Positions 35,916-45,366 of a stretch of DNA of 64,000 nt are shown one piece after another; the first letter of the stretch is position 1, and each line of letters begins with the position of its first letter. Location of the stretch: contig CAZHCW010000013.1 of the NCBI GenBank assembly GCA_964531325.1, positions 1 to 64,000 on the forward strand. The letters run 5' to 3'. The stretch comes from UTCHB3 sp964531325. GTDB lineage: Bacteria > Bacteroidota > Ignavibacteria > Ignavibacteriales > Ignavibacteriaceae. Under the pieces are notes generated by a model. The model was not told the DNA's origin. It worked only from the letters and a program-made list of their open reading frames with translations, and ran no database searches. Both the position numbers and the translations under genes were made by a program.

Positions 35916-36677
35916 TTACAAAGGAATTGAAAGGTTGAATTGAACACCGTAGAACAGTCCGCCTTTTGTGACGGCATTTTCCATCACTTCTGTGCTGTTT
36001 TCTCTAACGGTTAATTTATTGCCGGCTTCATCTGTCATCACACCGACTGAAAACTCTGAGTATCCAACTTTACCTTCCAGACTGATGTTTTGGTCAATAA
36101 TAAAAAGGATAAATCCGGATGCAAAATTGAATCCAAGTTGTGATTTATCAGATGTGTATTTTACTCTGGATACCGGATCGTTAATATCTTCGGTTCGTTT
36201 ATAAAGTTGAGCATTGTTGTAGGTAACTTCAAGTTCAAGTATCTTCCAGCTAATCGCTTTCGAGAGTGGAGTTCCAAGTTCAATCCCGGCGCCATAAACA
36301 TTCTGTTTATATTCCAGACTGTTTTTGTAGATGGAGCTTACACCCTTTACCTGAGTCTCTTTCACCTCATTCATCATCTCATAAAAGATTTTTACGGTGT
36401 ATTCAAGCCCTGAAACTCTGTTTCTAAGAAGATTGATCCCGAGACGGTAGCCTTTTAGCATGCCAAACTCCCCCATCCCTGACATGAGGGAATCGCCGTG
36501 AAGCCGGTTATATGCAGTTACATAGTTGTTTAGTCCTGCTGCTTCGTACTGTTTTATTTCGTAACCTGCAAAACCACCAACCAGCCCCAGACAACCAAAC
36601 CCAAATTTATTCGATTGGGATTCGGCTGCCCCGGCGAGTAAAACAAATGCAACTATAAAAGTTTTATATGATATCAA
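35916..36677 (-). CDS. Outer-membrane beta-barrel-like protein, unknown
   Basis: 253 residues with signal peptide MISYKTFIVAFVLLAGAAESQS. The remaining sequence is alternating strands and the C-terminus is LFYGVQFNLSIPL. Not recognised as a named family. The stop-to-start distance to the aminopeptidase gene is 6 bp, so they could be co-transcribed. Confidence 0.65.
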   Translation of the reverse strand: MISYKTFIVAFVLLAGAAESQSNKFGFGCLGLVGGFAGYEIKQYEAAGLNNYVTAYNRLHGDSLMSGMGEFGMLKGYRLGINLLRNRVSGLEYTVKIFYEMMNEVKETQVKGVSSIYKNSLEYKQNVYGAGIELGTPLSKAISWKILELEVTYNNAQLYKRTEDINDPVSRVKYTSDKSQLGFNFASGFILFIIDQNISLEGKVGYSEFSVGVMTDEAGNKLTVRENSTEVMENAVTKGGLFYGVQFNLSIPL

Positions 36678-36745
36678 ATCTTCGTTCTATTTCGATAAGT
36701 GTGTCAAAGAGAAAATTACTCCACTAAGGCAGCAATTATCAAATG

Positions 36746-38092
36746 TCATTTCTGAGCTTCTAATTTTTTCTTGTGCATCATTCCAAATTCAAGACCATGA
36801 CCGGCAGCTTTTCCTTCTGCCCACTTAAGCATGAATGCAAAAAAGAGTCCAAAGAAACCAAGTGTCGAGAACAGGTACATCCCAAGTTCGTAACCACCGG
36901 AAGTATCATTCGCCCAACCAATAAGGAAATTAAACCCGGCAAGCCCGATATTTTGGATCATTGTCATTAAACCGTAAGCTGTCCCAAGCTTTTGTTCCGG
37001 TACAATTAGCGCAACAGAAGGCCACATTACAGCAGGGATAAGTGAAAATGCCAGTCCCATCATTGCCATCGGTAACCATGGTGGAATACTGGTTTGCAAC
37101 AACATGATATATACAGGAATGAGTAATACCGATCCAAACATCATCAATAATGATCTTTTTCCTATATAATCGGATAACAATCCAAACATTGGTGTAAGAA
37201 TCATCGATGAAAGAATCAATATACTGTTGTACATTCCGCCCACTTCTCTCTCCAGTCCATGAAACTCCTGGAAAAATTTTATGGCGAAAGTTCTGAATGG
37301 GAAGATACCCGAATAAAAAGTTACACATAACAAAACAATAAACCAGTATGATTTACTAAAAGCCAGCACTTCACGGAGTACCACTTTTTCCTGTTTTGCC
37401 TCCGGTTTCATATGGTAGTTGTTTTTAGCATAACTGTCGAGGTACCAGTAAGCCAACGCGGTTATCACAGAGATGAAAGCCATTATTACAGCAATCATCA
37501 AGGGGAGATCCCACGAAGTAAAGTATGACTTAAAAAATGTGGGTGAATTGTCTGCCGCAAAAGAACCGAGACGGGCTATCGTTAAGTTAATTCCAAAAGC
37601 AAACGAAAGCTCTTTTCCAATAAACCATTTACCAAGTGCTGTAGTAACCGCCACGATCAACGATTCAGCTCCCAAACCAAAAATCAGACGCCCCAGCGAC
37701 ATCACAACAAGTTCATTGCTGATATCCGAGTTGAAAACTGATCTGAAAAGGTCACCAATAAATGATAATTGAACAGTCATCACAGTAACAATTGACCCCA
37801 GGAAACAAAGGATTGAAAAGAGAGTAATCGATTTTACTGTCCCAATTCTGTCAATTATCAGCCCACCGAGCAAAACCATAAGGATATTCGGCACACTGTA
37901 AATCCCCTGAAGCAAACCTATGTCAGAATCAGTGAATTTAAGTTGTGATGCAAGTAAATCAGCTACGGGGGCTATTGAGTCGTAAACATAATAGTTCCCA
38001 AACATAGAAAGGGAGACAAGAACAAGTACCCCCCACCTGACGGCGAAGGGTACTACAGGTTTGTCAATATTAAGCGTTTCGTTTTTCGCCAT
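36746..38092 (-). CDS. Major facilitator superfamily transporter
   Basis: 448 residues, 12 predicted TM helices in two halves. The loop GGLIIDRIGTVKS after TM2 and GLLSDYIGKRSLL in the second half are the MFS motif-A variants. SLIVAVTTALGKWFIGKELSFAFGINLTIARLGS resembles peptide/nitrate-type or oxalate/formate-type carriers; substrate not determined. It starts 3 bp after pepD, among peptide-handling genes. Confidence 0.9.
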   Translation of the reverse strand: MAKNETLNIDKPVVPFAVRWGVLVLVSLSMFGNYYVYDSIAPVADLLASQLKFTDSDIGLLQGIYSVPNILMVLLGGLIIDRIGTVKSITLFSILCFLGSIVTVMTVQLSFIGDLFRSVFNSDISNELVVMSLGRLIFGLGAESLIVAVTTALGKWFIGKELSFAFGINLTIARLGSFAADNSPTFFKSYFTSWDLPLMIAVIMAFISVITALAYWYLDSYAKNNYHMKPEAKQEKVVLREVLAFSKSYWFIVLLCVTFYSGIFPFRTFAIKFFQEFHGLEREVGGMYNSILILSSMILTPMFGLLSDYIGKRSLLMMFGSVLLIPVYIMLLQTSIPPWLPMAMMGLAFSLIPAVMWPSVALIVPEQKLGTAYGLMTMIQNIGLAGFNFLIGWANDTSGGYELGMYLFSTLGFFGLFFAFMLKWAEGKAAGHGLEFGMMHKKKLEAQK

Positions 38093-38094
38093 CG

Positions 38095-39555
38095 TTATCT
38101 TTCAGGAACGGTTTCAAGTACTTTTAGAAGGTGGAACCAAAACTTCTCAACTGAAGCAATATTTACCTGTTCATCAGGTGAGTGAGCTCCTGTGATAGTT
38201 GGACCAAACGAAACCATATCCATCTCAGGATATTTCTCTTTAATTATTCCACATTCGAGACCTGCGTGGATTGCTTTTACTTCAGGAACCTTGCCATAAA
38301 GTGATGTATATGCATCCTTTGTAATATTTACAATCTCAGATTTAAGATCAGGTTTCCATCCCGGATATCCATCACTTGTTTCAACTTCTGCACCACCAAG
38401 CTCAAAAACGCAGGATACCATTGTAACTGCATCTTCGATCTCGGATTCAACAGAACTTCTCTGGCTTGTCCCGATTTCAATAGTGTTTTCAGTCATAACC
38501 AGAGTTGCGAGGTTGGTCGAAGTTTCTACCAATCCCGGAATATCGGCTGACATTTTGAGTACGCCATGAGGAAGTGCATAAAGCATAAGAATCAATTGAT
38601 CCTCAGATACTTCATCAAGCACCTTTTTGGTCTCTTCTATTTTTCTGATTACTACACGGAGATTTGGCTCAACAGTGGAAAGTTCAGCCTGAACCATCTT
38701 CTCGAACTCCATAACCTCTTCAATTACAACACTTTCATCTTCCGGATCAACGGCAAGAATTGCTGAAGCTTCTCTTGGGATTGCATTTCTTTTGCTTCCG
38801 CCTTTTACTTCAGCTACACTTACAAGATAATACTGTTGAAGGGTATTAAGAATTCTTGCGAGTATTTTAATCGCATTTGCTCTTCCGGTGTTTATATCAA
38901 GTCCCGAATGACCACCCTTAAGGCCTGAAACAACCAATTCATAAAAAAGATAATTTTCAGGGGCTTCTTCCTGCTCAAAGTGAATAGTTCCTTTGGTATC
39001 CCTGCCACCGGAGCATCCAATATAGAGTTCGCCAATCTCTTCAGAATCGAGATTCAAGAGGATTTCTCCCTCAAGAATTCCTTCAGCAAGATTAGTGGCT
39101 CCGGTTAATCCGGTTTCTTCGTCAAGAGTAAGAAGTATCTCAAGTGGTCCGTGTTCAATCGATTCATCAATGGCAACAGCAAGGGCTGCAGCAGCTCCAA
39201 TTCCGTTATCTGCACCAAGTGTTGTTCCTTCAGCTCTTACCCATTCACCATCGATAAATGGACGAATACCTTCGGTTTCAAAATCGAACTCAACATCACT
39301 GTTTTTTTCACAAACCATATCAAGATGGCCCTGAAGAACAACTGTTTTTTTGTCTTCAAATCCCGGTGTTGCAGGAACTTTTATAATTATGTTTCCTGCT
39401 TCATCTCTCTGATAGTCAAGAGCATTGGTCTCGCAAAATTCGAGTACATACTCTACAACTGCTTCTTCTTTTTTTGAGGGTCGTGGTCTGGCACTCATCT
39501 CTTCAAATATATCCCACAAGGGTTGTGGTTTCAGGGTTCCTAATCGTTCTCCCAT
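38095..39555 (-). CDS. pepD: Aminoacyl-histidine dipeptidase (PepD, M20C)
   Basis: 486 residues, family length. Metal site: VLQGHLDMVCE (H-x-D), ADNGIGAAAALA with GADNG, LLTLDEETGLTGA (catalytic Glu) and LDSEEIGELYIGCSGG. Dimerisation region SGLKGGHSGLDINTGRANA. C-terminal HAGLECGI and the His in the ITGAHSPDE motif complete the zinc site. Cytosolic hydrolysis of Xaa-His and other dipeptides. It lies in a peptide uptake/breakdown cluster with OPT and MFS transporters. Confidence 0.95.
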   Translation of the reverse strand: MGERLGTLKPQPLWDIFEEMSARPRPSKKEEAVVEYVLEFCETNALDYQRDEAGNIIIKVPATPGFEDKKTVVLQGHLDMVCEKNSDVEFDFETEGIRPFIDGEWVRAEGTTLGADNGIGAAAALAVAIDESIEHGPLEILLTLDEETGLTGATNLAEGILEGEILLNLDSEEIGELYIGCSGGRDTKGTIHFEQEEAPENYLFYELVVSGLKGGHSGLDINTGRANAIKILARILNTLQQYYLVSVAEVKGGSKRNAIPREASAILAVDPEDESVVIEEVMEFEKMVQAELSTVEPNLRVVIRKIEETKKVLDEVSEDQLILMLYALPHGVLKMSADIPGLVETSTNLATLVMTENTIEIGTSQRSSVESEIEDAVTMVSCVFELGGAEVETSDGYPGWKPDLKSEIVNITKDAYTSLYGKVPEVKAIHAGLECGIIKEKYPEMDMVSFGPTITGAHSPDEQVNIASVEKFWFHLLKVLETVPER

Positions 39556-39564
39556 ATCTCTACC

Positions 39565-39942
39565 TCAATTTTCAAGTTCTTTAAATGTAATGATTTTGTT
39601 TTGATACATCATGGAAATAAATTTCACGAGCCTTTCACGGGGTTCGATCCTGTCTCCAAGTGTCTCTTTAACTTTTTCTCCAACTTCCTTAACTTTCCTT
39701 CTGCCATCGATTGACATCCAGACTTCAGACCCAATCTCGTCGAGGTCGAGTCTGAAGTTTGGATCTCTGCCGTTTTTCACCATATAATTGTGAACAACAC
39801 TCCATTTGAATCTGGGGATAAGAACAGTAATAATTCCGTTCTCAGCCGTTTCAAATTCCTGTAATTTAACAGGTGTCAGCTCAAGAGCATCAATGCCCTT
39901 GAGCTTTTTCCTGTCATTATAATCTTTGAAAATACTTTTCAA
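39565..39942 (-). CDS. PqqD-like protein without a radical-SAM partner
   Basis: 125 residues. The region FRLDLDEIGSEVWMSIDGRRKVKEVGEKVKETLGD followed by RLVKFISMMYQNKIITF is a PqqD fold: helix with G-x-x-W, then the winged helix ending in a short beta hairpin. It has a 60-residue N-terminal extension. PqqD proteins deliver precursor peptides to RiPP enzymes. No radical-SAM, precursor or maturase gene is seen in the window, so here it may bind other peptides. It sits 4 bp from OPT and 9 bp from pepD. Confidence 0.75.
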   Translation of the reverse strand: MKSIFKDYNDRKKLKGIDALELTPVKLQEFETAENGIITVLIPRFKWSVVHNYMVKNGRDPNFRLDLDEIGSEVWMSIDGRRKVKEVGEKVKETLGDRIEPRERLVKFISMMYQNKIITFKELEN

Positions 39943-39946
39943 ACCG

Positions 39947-41920
39947 TTATTTCTGTGCTTTTGTGGCTACTTTATAAAGTCCGTATCCAAGAAGGACGAA
40001 GACACCAAGAGAGATTAAATCTCCCGCTCCGCCTAATCCTTCAACGAGACCAACATGCAGAACATCAATAACATTTTTACCGGCTTCAACTTCTGTTGCA
40101 ATTAAAACTGCAAGAAGAATACCTGTTAGTGAACCACCGGCTATAAGACCTGAACTGAATAATGCTCCCGGTCCAATTTCACCGTCATCTTCTTTTGAAC
40201 TGTTCTTTTTCTCAACAAACCACTTAACCAAACCACCAAGAAATATAGGGGCTGTGGTTGAAAGTGGAAGGTATGCACCCACTGCAAAAGGAAGTGACCT
40301 TACTCCGGCAAGTTCAAGAACTGCTGAAATTCCCATACCCGTTACAACGAGACCCCAGGGAAGATCCTGAGAAAGAAGTCCTTTAATTACAGTGGCCATT
40401 AAAGTTGCCTGTGGAGCAGGAAGTGGATTCGAGGAAACTGTTGAATCAGCTCCAATTCCTATTGCGTTGTTGAGGATCAACATGGTTGCACCAATTACTA
40501 CAGAAGACGCAACCACACCAATGATAAGGCCATACTGCTGTTTGATTGGAGTGGCACCAACAATGTAGCCCGTTTTAAGATCCTGTGAAGTGGCACCCGC
40601 ATTTGCAGCTGCAATACACACGATGGAACCAACAACTAATGCTATCGGTTGATGTGCACTGCCTGTCCAGCCAAGTCCTACAAAAATAAGGCTTGTAGCC
40701 ATAAGTGTTGCAATCGTCATTCCCGAAATCGGGTTCGAAGAAGAACCAATGATACCCACAATTCTTGAAGACACTGTCACAAAGAAGAATCCAAAAACCA
40801 CAATCATAATAGCGGAAAGAAGATTTGTTGGGATGGATGGGATAATTGCCATAAAAGCAACAAGAACAACCGCACCTACAAGTACAAATACAAGTGGTAA
40901 ATCTTTTTCAGTTCTTAGTGTGCTTTTTCCGGCAGAACCGGCCTTAAAGTCACCAATTGAATCTTTGAATGCACTTACTATGGTTGGCAGGGTTTTGATA
41001 AGTGTCATGATACCACCAAAGGTAACCGCTCCGGCACCAATGTATCTGATATAATTACCCCATATTTCGCGGGCAGACATATCTCTGATAAGTTGGGCTT
41101 TAACGGGTGGAAAAGCAGTTTCCAACCCACTGCCAATGAGTGTTATCAATGGTATAAGCACGAGCCATGAAAGAACACCACCGGCAACCATAATGCCTGC
41201 TATTTTGGGTCCAATTATGTATCCAACACCAAGCAATTCGGGAGATATTTCCCCCATTACTGTTCCGTTTGGAAGAGCTGAATCTTTGCTGAATGTGTAG
41301 GCAGGTGCCTCTTTCCAAAGACCAAAAACCGACATCAACACTTTATAACCAAATGATATTCCCAAGCCGTAATAAACTTTTTGGGCAAGGTTTCCGCCTT
41401 TTTCGCCTGCAACCAAAACATCAGCGCATGCAGTTCCTTCAGGATAAGGCAATACCCCGTGTTCTTTTACTATTAGCGAACGGCGTAAGGGTACCATAAA
41501 AAGTACTCCAAGAATACCGCCGGCAAGTGCCAGAACAAATATCTGAAAATATTCGAAATACTCAATACCACCGTCTAAAAACAATAAAGCAGGGATTGTA
41601 AATACAACACCTGCAGCTACCGACTCACCGGCCGAACCGATGGTCTGTACAATATTATTTTCAAGAATGGTTGATTTGCCGATTTTTTTAAACACTGCAA
41701 TCGCCAATACGGCAATTGGAATGGAGGCACTTACAGTTAAACCAACTTTTAAGCCTAAATAAACTGTTGCCGCTCCAAAAATGATTCCAAATAATGCACC
41801 AAGAATGATAGCTTTTGGTGTAAATTCTGGAATAAAGTCCGTTGCAGCGATATAAGGCTTGAAGGTTTTCTCATTTTGTCCGTTTTGAGCCATAATTATC
41901 CCGGATTTATTGATTACCAA
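39947..41920 (-). CDS. Oligopeptide transporter, OPT family
   Basis: 657 residues with about 14-16 TM helices. FTPKAIILGALFGIIFGAATVYLGLKVGLTVSASIPIAVLA is the family N-terminus, PYPEGTACADVL is the signature loop, and GATSQDLKTGYIVGATP and PYLPLS-like segments follow (AVGAYLPLSTTAPIF). Imports small peptides or metal chelates with protons. First gene of a run ending in peptide hydrolases, with an array of 8-bp repeats upstream of the start. Confidence 0.93.
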   Translation of the reverse strand: MVINKSGIIMAQNGQNEKTFKPYIAATDFIPEFTPKAIILGALFGIIFGAATVYLGLKVGLTVSASIPIAVLAIAVFKKIGKSTILENNIVQTIGSAGESVAAGVVFTIPALLFLDGGIEYFEYFQIFVLALAGGILGVLFMVPLRRSLIVKEHGVLPYPEGTACADVLVAGEKGGNLAQKVYYGLGISFGYKVLMSVFGLWKEAPAYTFSKDSALPNGTVMGEISPELLGVGYIIGPKIAGIMVAGGVLSWLVLIPLITLIGSGLETAFPPVKAQLIRDMSAREIWGNYIRYIGAGAVTFGGIMTLIKTLPTIVSAFKDSIGDFKAGSAGKSTLRTEKDLPLVFVLVGAVVLVAFMAIIPSIPTNLLSAIMIVVFGFFFVTVSSRIVGIIGSSSNPISGMTIATLMATSLIFVGLGWTGSAHQPIALVVGSIVCIAAANAGATSQDLKTGYIVGATPIKQQYGLIIGVVASSVVIGATMLILNNAIGIGADSTVSSNPLPAPQATLMATVIKGLLSQDLPWGLVVTGMGISAVLELAGVRSLPFAVGAYLPLSTTAPIFLGGLVKWFVEKKNSSKEDDGEIGPGALFSSGLIAGGSLTGILLAVLIATEVEAGKNVIDVLHVGLVEGLGGAGDLISLGVFVLLGYGLYKVATKAQK

Positions 41921-41965
41921 AAAATAGAAACCACAATTTACCTATTAATTAGGAAATAACAAGGG

Positions 41966-42068
41966 AAGAACTTAGGAGACTTGAGGAGTTGAGAAACTTA
42001 GAACTTGAGAACTTGAGAACTTGAGAACTTGAGAACTTGAGAACTTTGGTACTTTAGAAACTTGGGAA
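41966..42068. repeat. Octamer repeat array A (GAACTTGA)
   Basis: Core 42001-42048 holds five perfect GAACTTGA units (42001-42040) and a sixth that begins GAACTT. Flanks on both sides are degenerate versions of the same unit (GAGACTT, GAGGAGTT, GGTACTT). It lies between the OPT transporter start and the nucleotidyltransferase stop. Confidence 0.95.
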
Positions 42069-42096
42069 AGTGGAGTAATTGCATGATATGTGCAAA

Positions 42097-42417
42097 CTAT
42101 GAAATCTCATGCTCTGTAAAAACTCGGAGACTTGATAAAACAGCATTTCTTCTTAATATATTGCGACTCTCAATGACAGCTCTTTTTGATACAAGATCCA
42201 CTTTCCTGCCAAAAAAGTTTTCCAACTCTATCCTTATCCTTTCAAATTTGGAAAGCGTGATTATTGCATCCGGGTGAAATTCGACTAAAATGTCAATATC
42301 ACTTTTGTCACTAAAATCATCTCTTATTACGGAGCCAAAGAAGGATAGTTCAAGTATGTTCCATTTTTGACAGATCAGATCAAGTTCATACTTATTAAAA
42401 TTTATGTTTGGTTGCAT
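42097..42417 (-). CDS. Orphan minimal nucleotidyltransferase (MNT domain)
   Basis: 106 residues. The catalytic signature G-S-x10-D-x-D is intact: FGSVIRDDFSDKSDIDILVEF at about residues 27-47. VDLVSKRAVIESRNILRRNAVL matches the family C-terminus. Members usually pair with a HEPN/DUF86 toxin and AMPylate it as antitoxin. No HEPN reading frame was found on either side: only repeat arrays A and B flank it, within about 30-65 bp. It could be an isolated remnant of a toxin-antitoxin pair or have a partner elsewhere. Confidence 0.88.
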   Translation of the reverse strand: MQPNINFNKYELDLICQKWNILELSFFGSVIRDDFSDKSDIDILVEFHPDAIITLSKFERIRIELENFFGRKVDLVSKRAVIESRNILRRNAVLSSLRVFTEHEIS

Positions 42418-42481
42418 CTTTTAATTCAAATTTAATTGTTCGAATTTACGAATTACTCAGAACTTCTTTACGCTCGATCTC

Positions 42482-42548
42482 CGAAGTTCTGAATCTCCGA
42501 AGTTCTGAATCTCCGTGGTTCTGAATCTCCGAAGTTCTGGAGTTCTGT
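42482..42548. repeat. Octamer repeat array B (16-bp units, opposite polarity)
   Basis: Four 16-bp units from 42482 to 42545: two identical CGAAGTTCTGAATCTC, a third with CGTGG in place of CGAAG, and a fourth ending GGAGTTC, then TG. Each is two 8-bp words. The GAAGTTC core is the reverse complement of GAACTTC. CAGAACTTC at 42458-42466 faces it and can form a hairpin with the first unit. Confidence 0.93.
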
Positions 42549-42550
42549 TT

Positions 42551-43117
42551 TTACACTTTCAGAAACTTCACAACTTTTGTGGCTTCCAACTCATTGGTTC
42601 CCAGCATGTCGCCGAGATTAATTCCTTCAGCAAGGGCGATGATCATTCCAGAGAGAAGGATTGCATCCTCTTTTGTTTTGCAAAATGGAAGTAGAGCTGT
42701 TGTAATTGTCTCTTTGGTCTGCTGAAATATTTTGATGATCTTAAATCCGAGTTTACGGTTACCGGTCAAGATTTCAAGCCAGATAAAATGAAGAAGTTTG
42801 GCATTTTGGGGCTCTGATGTAAGGGCAGAGAGAGTGACACCCACAATGTCACTCCCCTTTTTTGGTTTTAAGTCTTTAAGTCCCAAAACTATTCGCTCGG
42901 CTACTTCTTCAAAATTCTTTCGTGCTATCTCCTCAATCAAACTGTCTTTTGAACGAAAGTGATAATAGAGAGTTCCTTTGCTGATCTTAATACTTTTTGC
43001 AATATCAGCAAGGCTGGTATCCCGAATCCCCTTTTTGAGTATCTGAGCAGATGCTGTTGCAAGAATTCTGTCGTAGGTTGGCTCTTTTGGCGGAACCGAC
43101 CTTCCGGTTGGGAGCAT
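42551..43117 (-). CDS. TetR/AcrR-family regulator
   Basis: 188 residues. N-terminal helix-turn-helix: ILATASAQILKKGIRDTSLADIAKSIKISKGTLYYHFRSKDSLIEEI (about 19-65), with the TLYYHF tail characteristic of the family. The C-terminal domain is typical of ligand binding but the ligand is unknown. Its start shares one base with the stop of the S46 peptidase gene (TGATG), so translation is coupled. It may repress that peptidase (inference). Confidence 0.92.
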   Translation of the reverse strand: MLPTGRSVPPKEPTYDRILATASAQILKKGIRDTSLADIAKSIKISKGTLYYHFRSKDSLIEEIARKNFEEVAERIVLGLKDLKPKKGSDIVGVTLSALTSEPQNAKLLHFIWLEILTGNRKLGFKIIKIFQQTKETITTALLPFCKTKEDAILLSGMIIALAEGINLGDMLGTNELEATKVVKFLKV

Positions 43118-45282
43118 CAGTTTACCCCAAGTTCTGCGAGAAGATTATGGGCTCCACCAACTTTCTCAATATTCCATAACACATATCGGATATCTACACC
43201 AATTGATCTGCTGTAAGCCTCACTCCAGGCATAATCATTTATTGTTGCTCCATACGCACGATCAAAATTTAAGCCGATTAGTCTTCCCCATGCATCAAGA
43301 ACCGGACTTCCGGAGTTTCCACCCGTGGTGTCAAGATTATAAAGAATGGCCACAGGAAGATCATCAAGTTTTTCATCTTTAAATCTGCCATAGTCTTTGT
43401 TCTTCCACAATTCTTTTAATTTAGGAGGTAACACATAATCGGGATTTCCTGAGTAGCTTTTTTCAATCAAGCCGGTAAGGGTTGTGAATGGTTTATAATA
43501 TGTTGCATCTGCAGGAGTATAACCCTTTATATAACCATAGGTTAGTCGAAGAGTTGAGTTAGCATCAGGAATAAATGAACTGCTCAGATATAACTTTTTA
43601 ACCTCAATAAAATCTGCAAGAAGAGAATTAAGGTTTCCTTCTGCGTTTTTGGCGATCTCTGCGTAAATGGCAAACTCCTCATCAAATTCCCTGTACATCG
43701 CAACGAGGGGATCATTCAACTTTGCAAACTCTTCAGGTGACTTCCCAAGCAATTCCATAAAAGTTGCTTTATTAAGAAGTCGGGTTTTTGATGTTATTTC
43801 GGTAAAGTATTCCCCGGCTTCAACTGTGGCAGGACGATTGGTAAAAAATCTTTGCAACACTTTGATATCTCTAAATTCGCTTCTTTTGGCAGCATCGGCA
43901 ACTACAATTTTAAATTGGTTGAGATCGGCTTCGGGTATATATCCGTCAAAAAGTTCATCTATCGTCGCCTGAAACATCGCTTTGTTTTTATCTTTGAAGA
44001 TATTTGGCCTGTTTTGATCGGGTAGTGATTTGGCAGACATATACTCCGCCATCAATTCACCAAGTTGATAGGTTGTTGAAAAGCGGGAAAGAATTAATCC
44101 AAACAAATTGATTGAAGTGACCTGATGGAGTGGCTCATACTCCTTTTTTATTTTTCCCATCAATCCTGAATACTTGTTCCTTAGTTCTGAATCACCTGCA
44201 ATAAACTTTTCTATTTCAACTTCTTCTTTCTCTTTTTGTCCAATTATATCCACTTTGTTAAAACCGGCAAGTTTTCCTCTGAAGTTCTTCTCAGTATTTG
44301 CCATTGTTTTGATTTGTGGATCAAGTTTTAATTTCCAGTCGAGGTTTTGTGCACTCAACTCTTCAAAATTTGAGATAATCGATGCAAATACCTGTTGCAT
44401 ATATGGCAATCTGACATCTCTATGAAGTTTTAAGAACTCTGAGGGACGATTTCTGTAGGTCGTACCGGGATAACCGAGTACAAAAATAAAATCGTTCTCC
44501 TGAACACCATCGGGGTTTACAGGAATAAATTTTTTAGGTTTGTATGGGACATTCTCCTTTGCGTACTCCGCCGGTGAACCATCAGGAGCTACATATGCTC
44601 TAAGAAATGAAAAGTCTCCTGTGTGGCGGGGCCAAACCCAATTATCAGTCTCTCCTCCAAACTCACCAATTGCTCTCGGTGGAGCATATACAAGTCTGAC
44701 ATCCTTAAGTTCAAGATACTTAAAAAGAATATAGGTTTTTCCGATGAACATTTCGGAAACCTCTGCTTTTAGTCCAGGCTCTTTTTGAGCTTCTTCAACT
44801 AATTTTTTCCTCGCTCTATTTATTGCATCAATCCTGTCGGCTGACTCTTTCCCGGCTGCAGCATCGAGGATTTCTTTCGACACATCAGAATAACCAACAG
44901 TTATTTGACAAGACTGCCCTTTTGCAGGAAGCTCTTGATCCCTGTCCTTTGCAATAAATCCATTTTCGAGATAGTTGTTCTCCGCATTGCTCACAGCAGC
45001 TATATCCCCGAATGAACAGTGGTGGTTGGTTAATATCAGTCCGTCCTCAGATACAAAAGATCCTGTGCAACCCCTGAGTTTTACCAAAGCATCAATGAGA
45101 CTGACTCCATCAGGATTATAAATCTCTTTAACATCAATCTTAAGTCCCGCTTCTCTCAAGTTAAGACCCGGAATCTCACTGAGCGGAAACATCCCTTCAT
45201 CAAGAATCTTCGAACCTGATAAAATGATCAAAAGTGTAAAAAGGAAAAAATTCAACTTGTATCTTTTTAGGAATGATAACAT
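43117..45282 (-). CDS. S46-family dipeptidyl-peptidase (DPP7/DPP11)
   Basis: 721 residues, signal peptide at 1-23. His in GLILTNHHCSF (about 82-91) and Ser657 in TTGGNSGSPVLDAWGRL; the long helical insert lies between. In this family the residue 18 after the serine decides specificity: Gly in DPP7, Arg in DPP11. Here position 675 is Arg (NFDRAYG), so Asp/Glu preference is predicted. Periplasmic removal of dipeptides feeds peptide uptake, which fits the nearby OPT and PepD genes. Length and motifs are complete. Confidence 0.93.
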   Translation of the reverse strand: MLSFLKRYKLNFFLFTLLIILSGSKILDEGMFPLSEIPGLNLREAGLKIDVKEIYNPDGVSLIDALVKLRGCTGSFVSEDGLILTNHHCSFGDIAAVSNAENNYLENGFIAKDRDQELPAKGQSCQITVGYSDVSKEILDAAAGKESADRIDAINRARKKLVEEAQKEPGLKAEVSEMFIGKTYILFKYLELKDVRLVYAPPRAIGEFGGETDNWVWPRHTGDFSFLRAYVAPDGSPAEYAKENVPYKPKKFIPVNPDGVQENDFIFVLGYPGTTYRNRPSEFLKLHRDVRLPYMQQVFASIISNFEELSAQNLDWKLKLDPQIKTMANTEKNFRGKLAGFNKVDIIGQKEKEEVEIEKFIAGDSELRNKYSGLMGKIKKEYEPLHQVTSINLFGLILSRFSTTYQLGELMAEYMSAKSLPDQNRPNIFKDKNKAMFQATIDELFDGYIPEADLNQFKIVVADAAKRSEFRDIKVLQRFFTNRPATVEAGEYFTEITSKTRLLNKATFMELLGKSPEEFAKLNDPLVAMYREFDEEFAIYAEIAKNAEGNLNSLLADFIEVKKLYLSSSFIPDANSTLRLTYGYIKGYTPADATYYKPFTTLTGLIEKSYSGNPDYVLPPKLKELWKNKDYGRFKDEKLDDLPVAILYNLDTTGGNSGSPVLDAWGRLIGLNFDRAYGATINDYAWSEAYSRSIGVDIRYVLWNIEKVGGAHNLLAELGVN

Positions 45283-45366
45283 TGGGTATGTCCAAAATTT
45301 ATTTGAGGAACAATTAATTCATACTGCAAATTACTAAATTTAGTCAAAATTCTCTCAACCTTTCAA

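Noticed and set aside
36930..37328. 132-residue minus-strand frame
   Set aside because: Inside the MFS transporter gene in another frame; no motif or start signal.
41921..42096. HEPN partner for the MNT gene
   Set aside because: No frame of sufficient length; the sequence is repeat array A.
42001..42545. Arrays A and B as a CRISPR locus
   Set aside because: Units are 8 or 16 bp with no unique spacers and no cas genes nearby.
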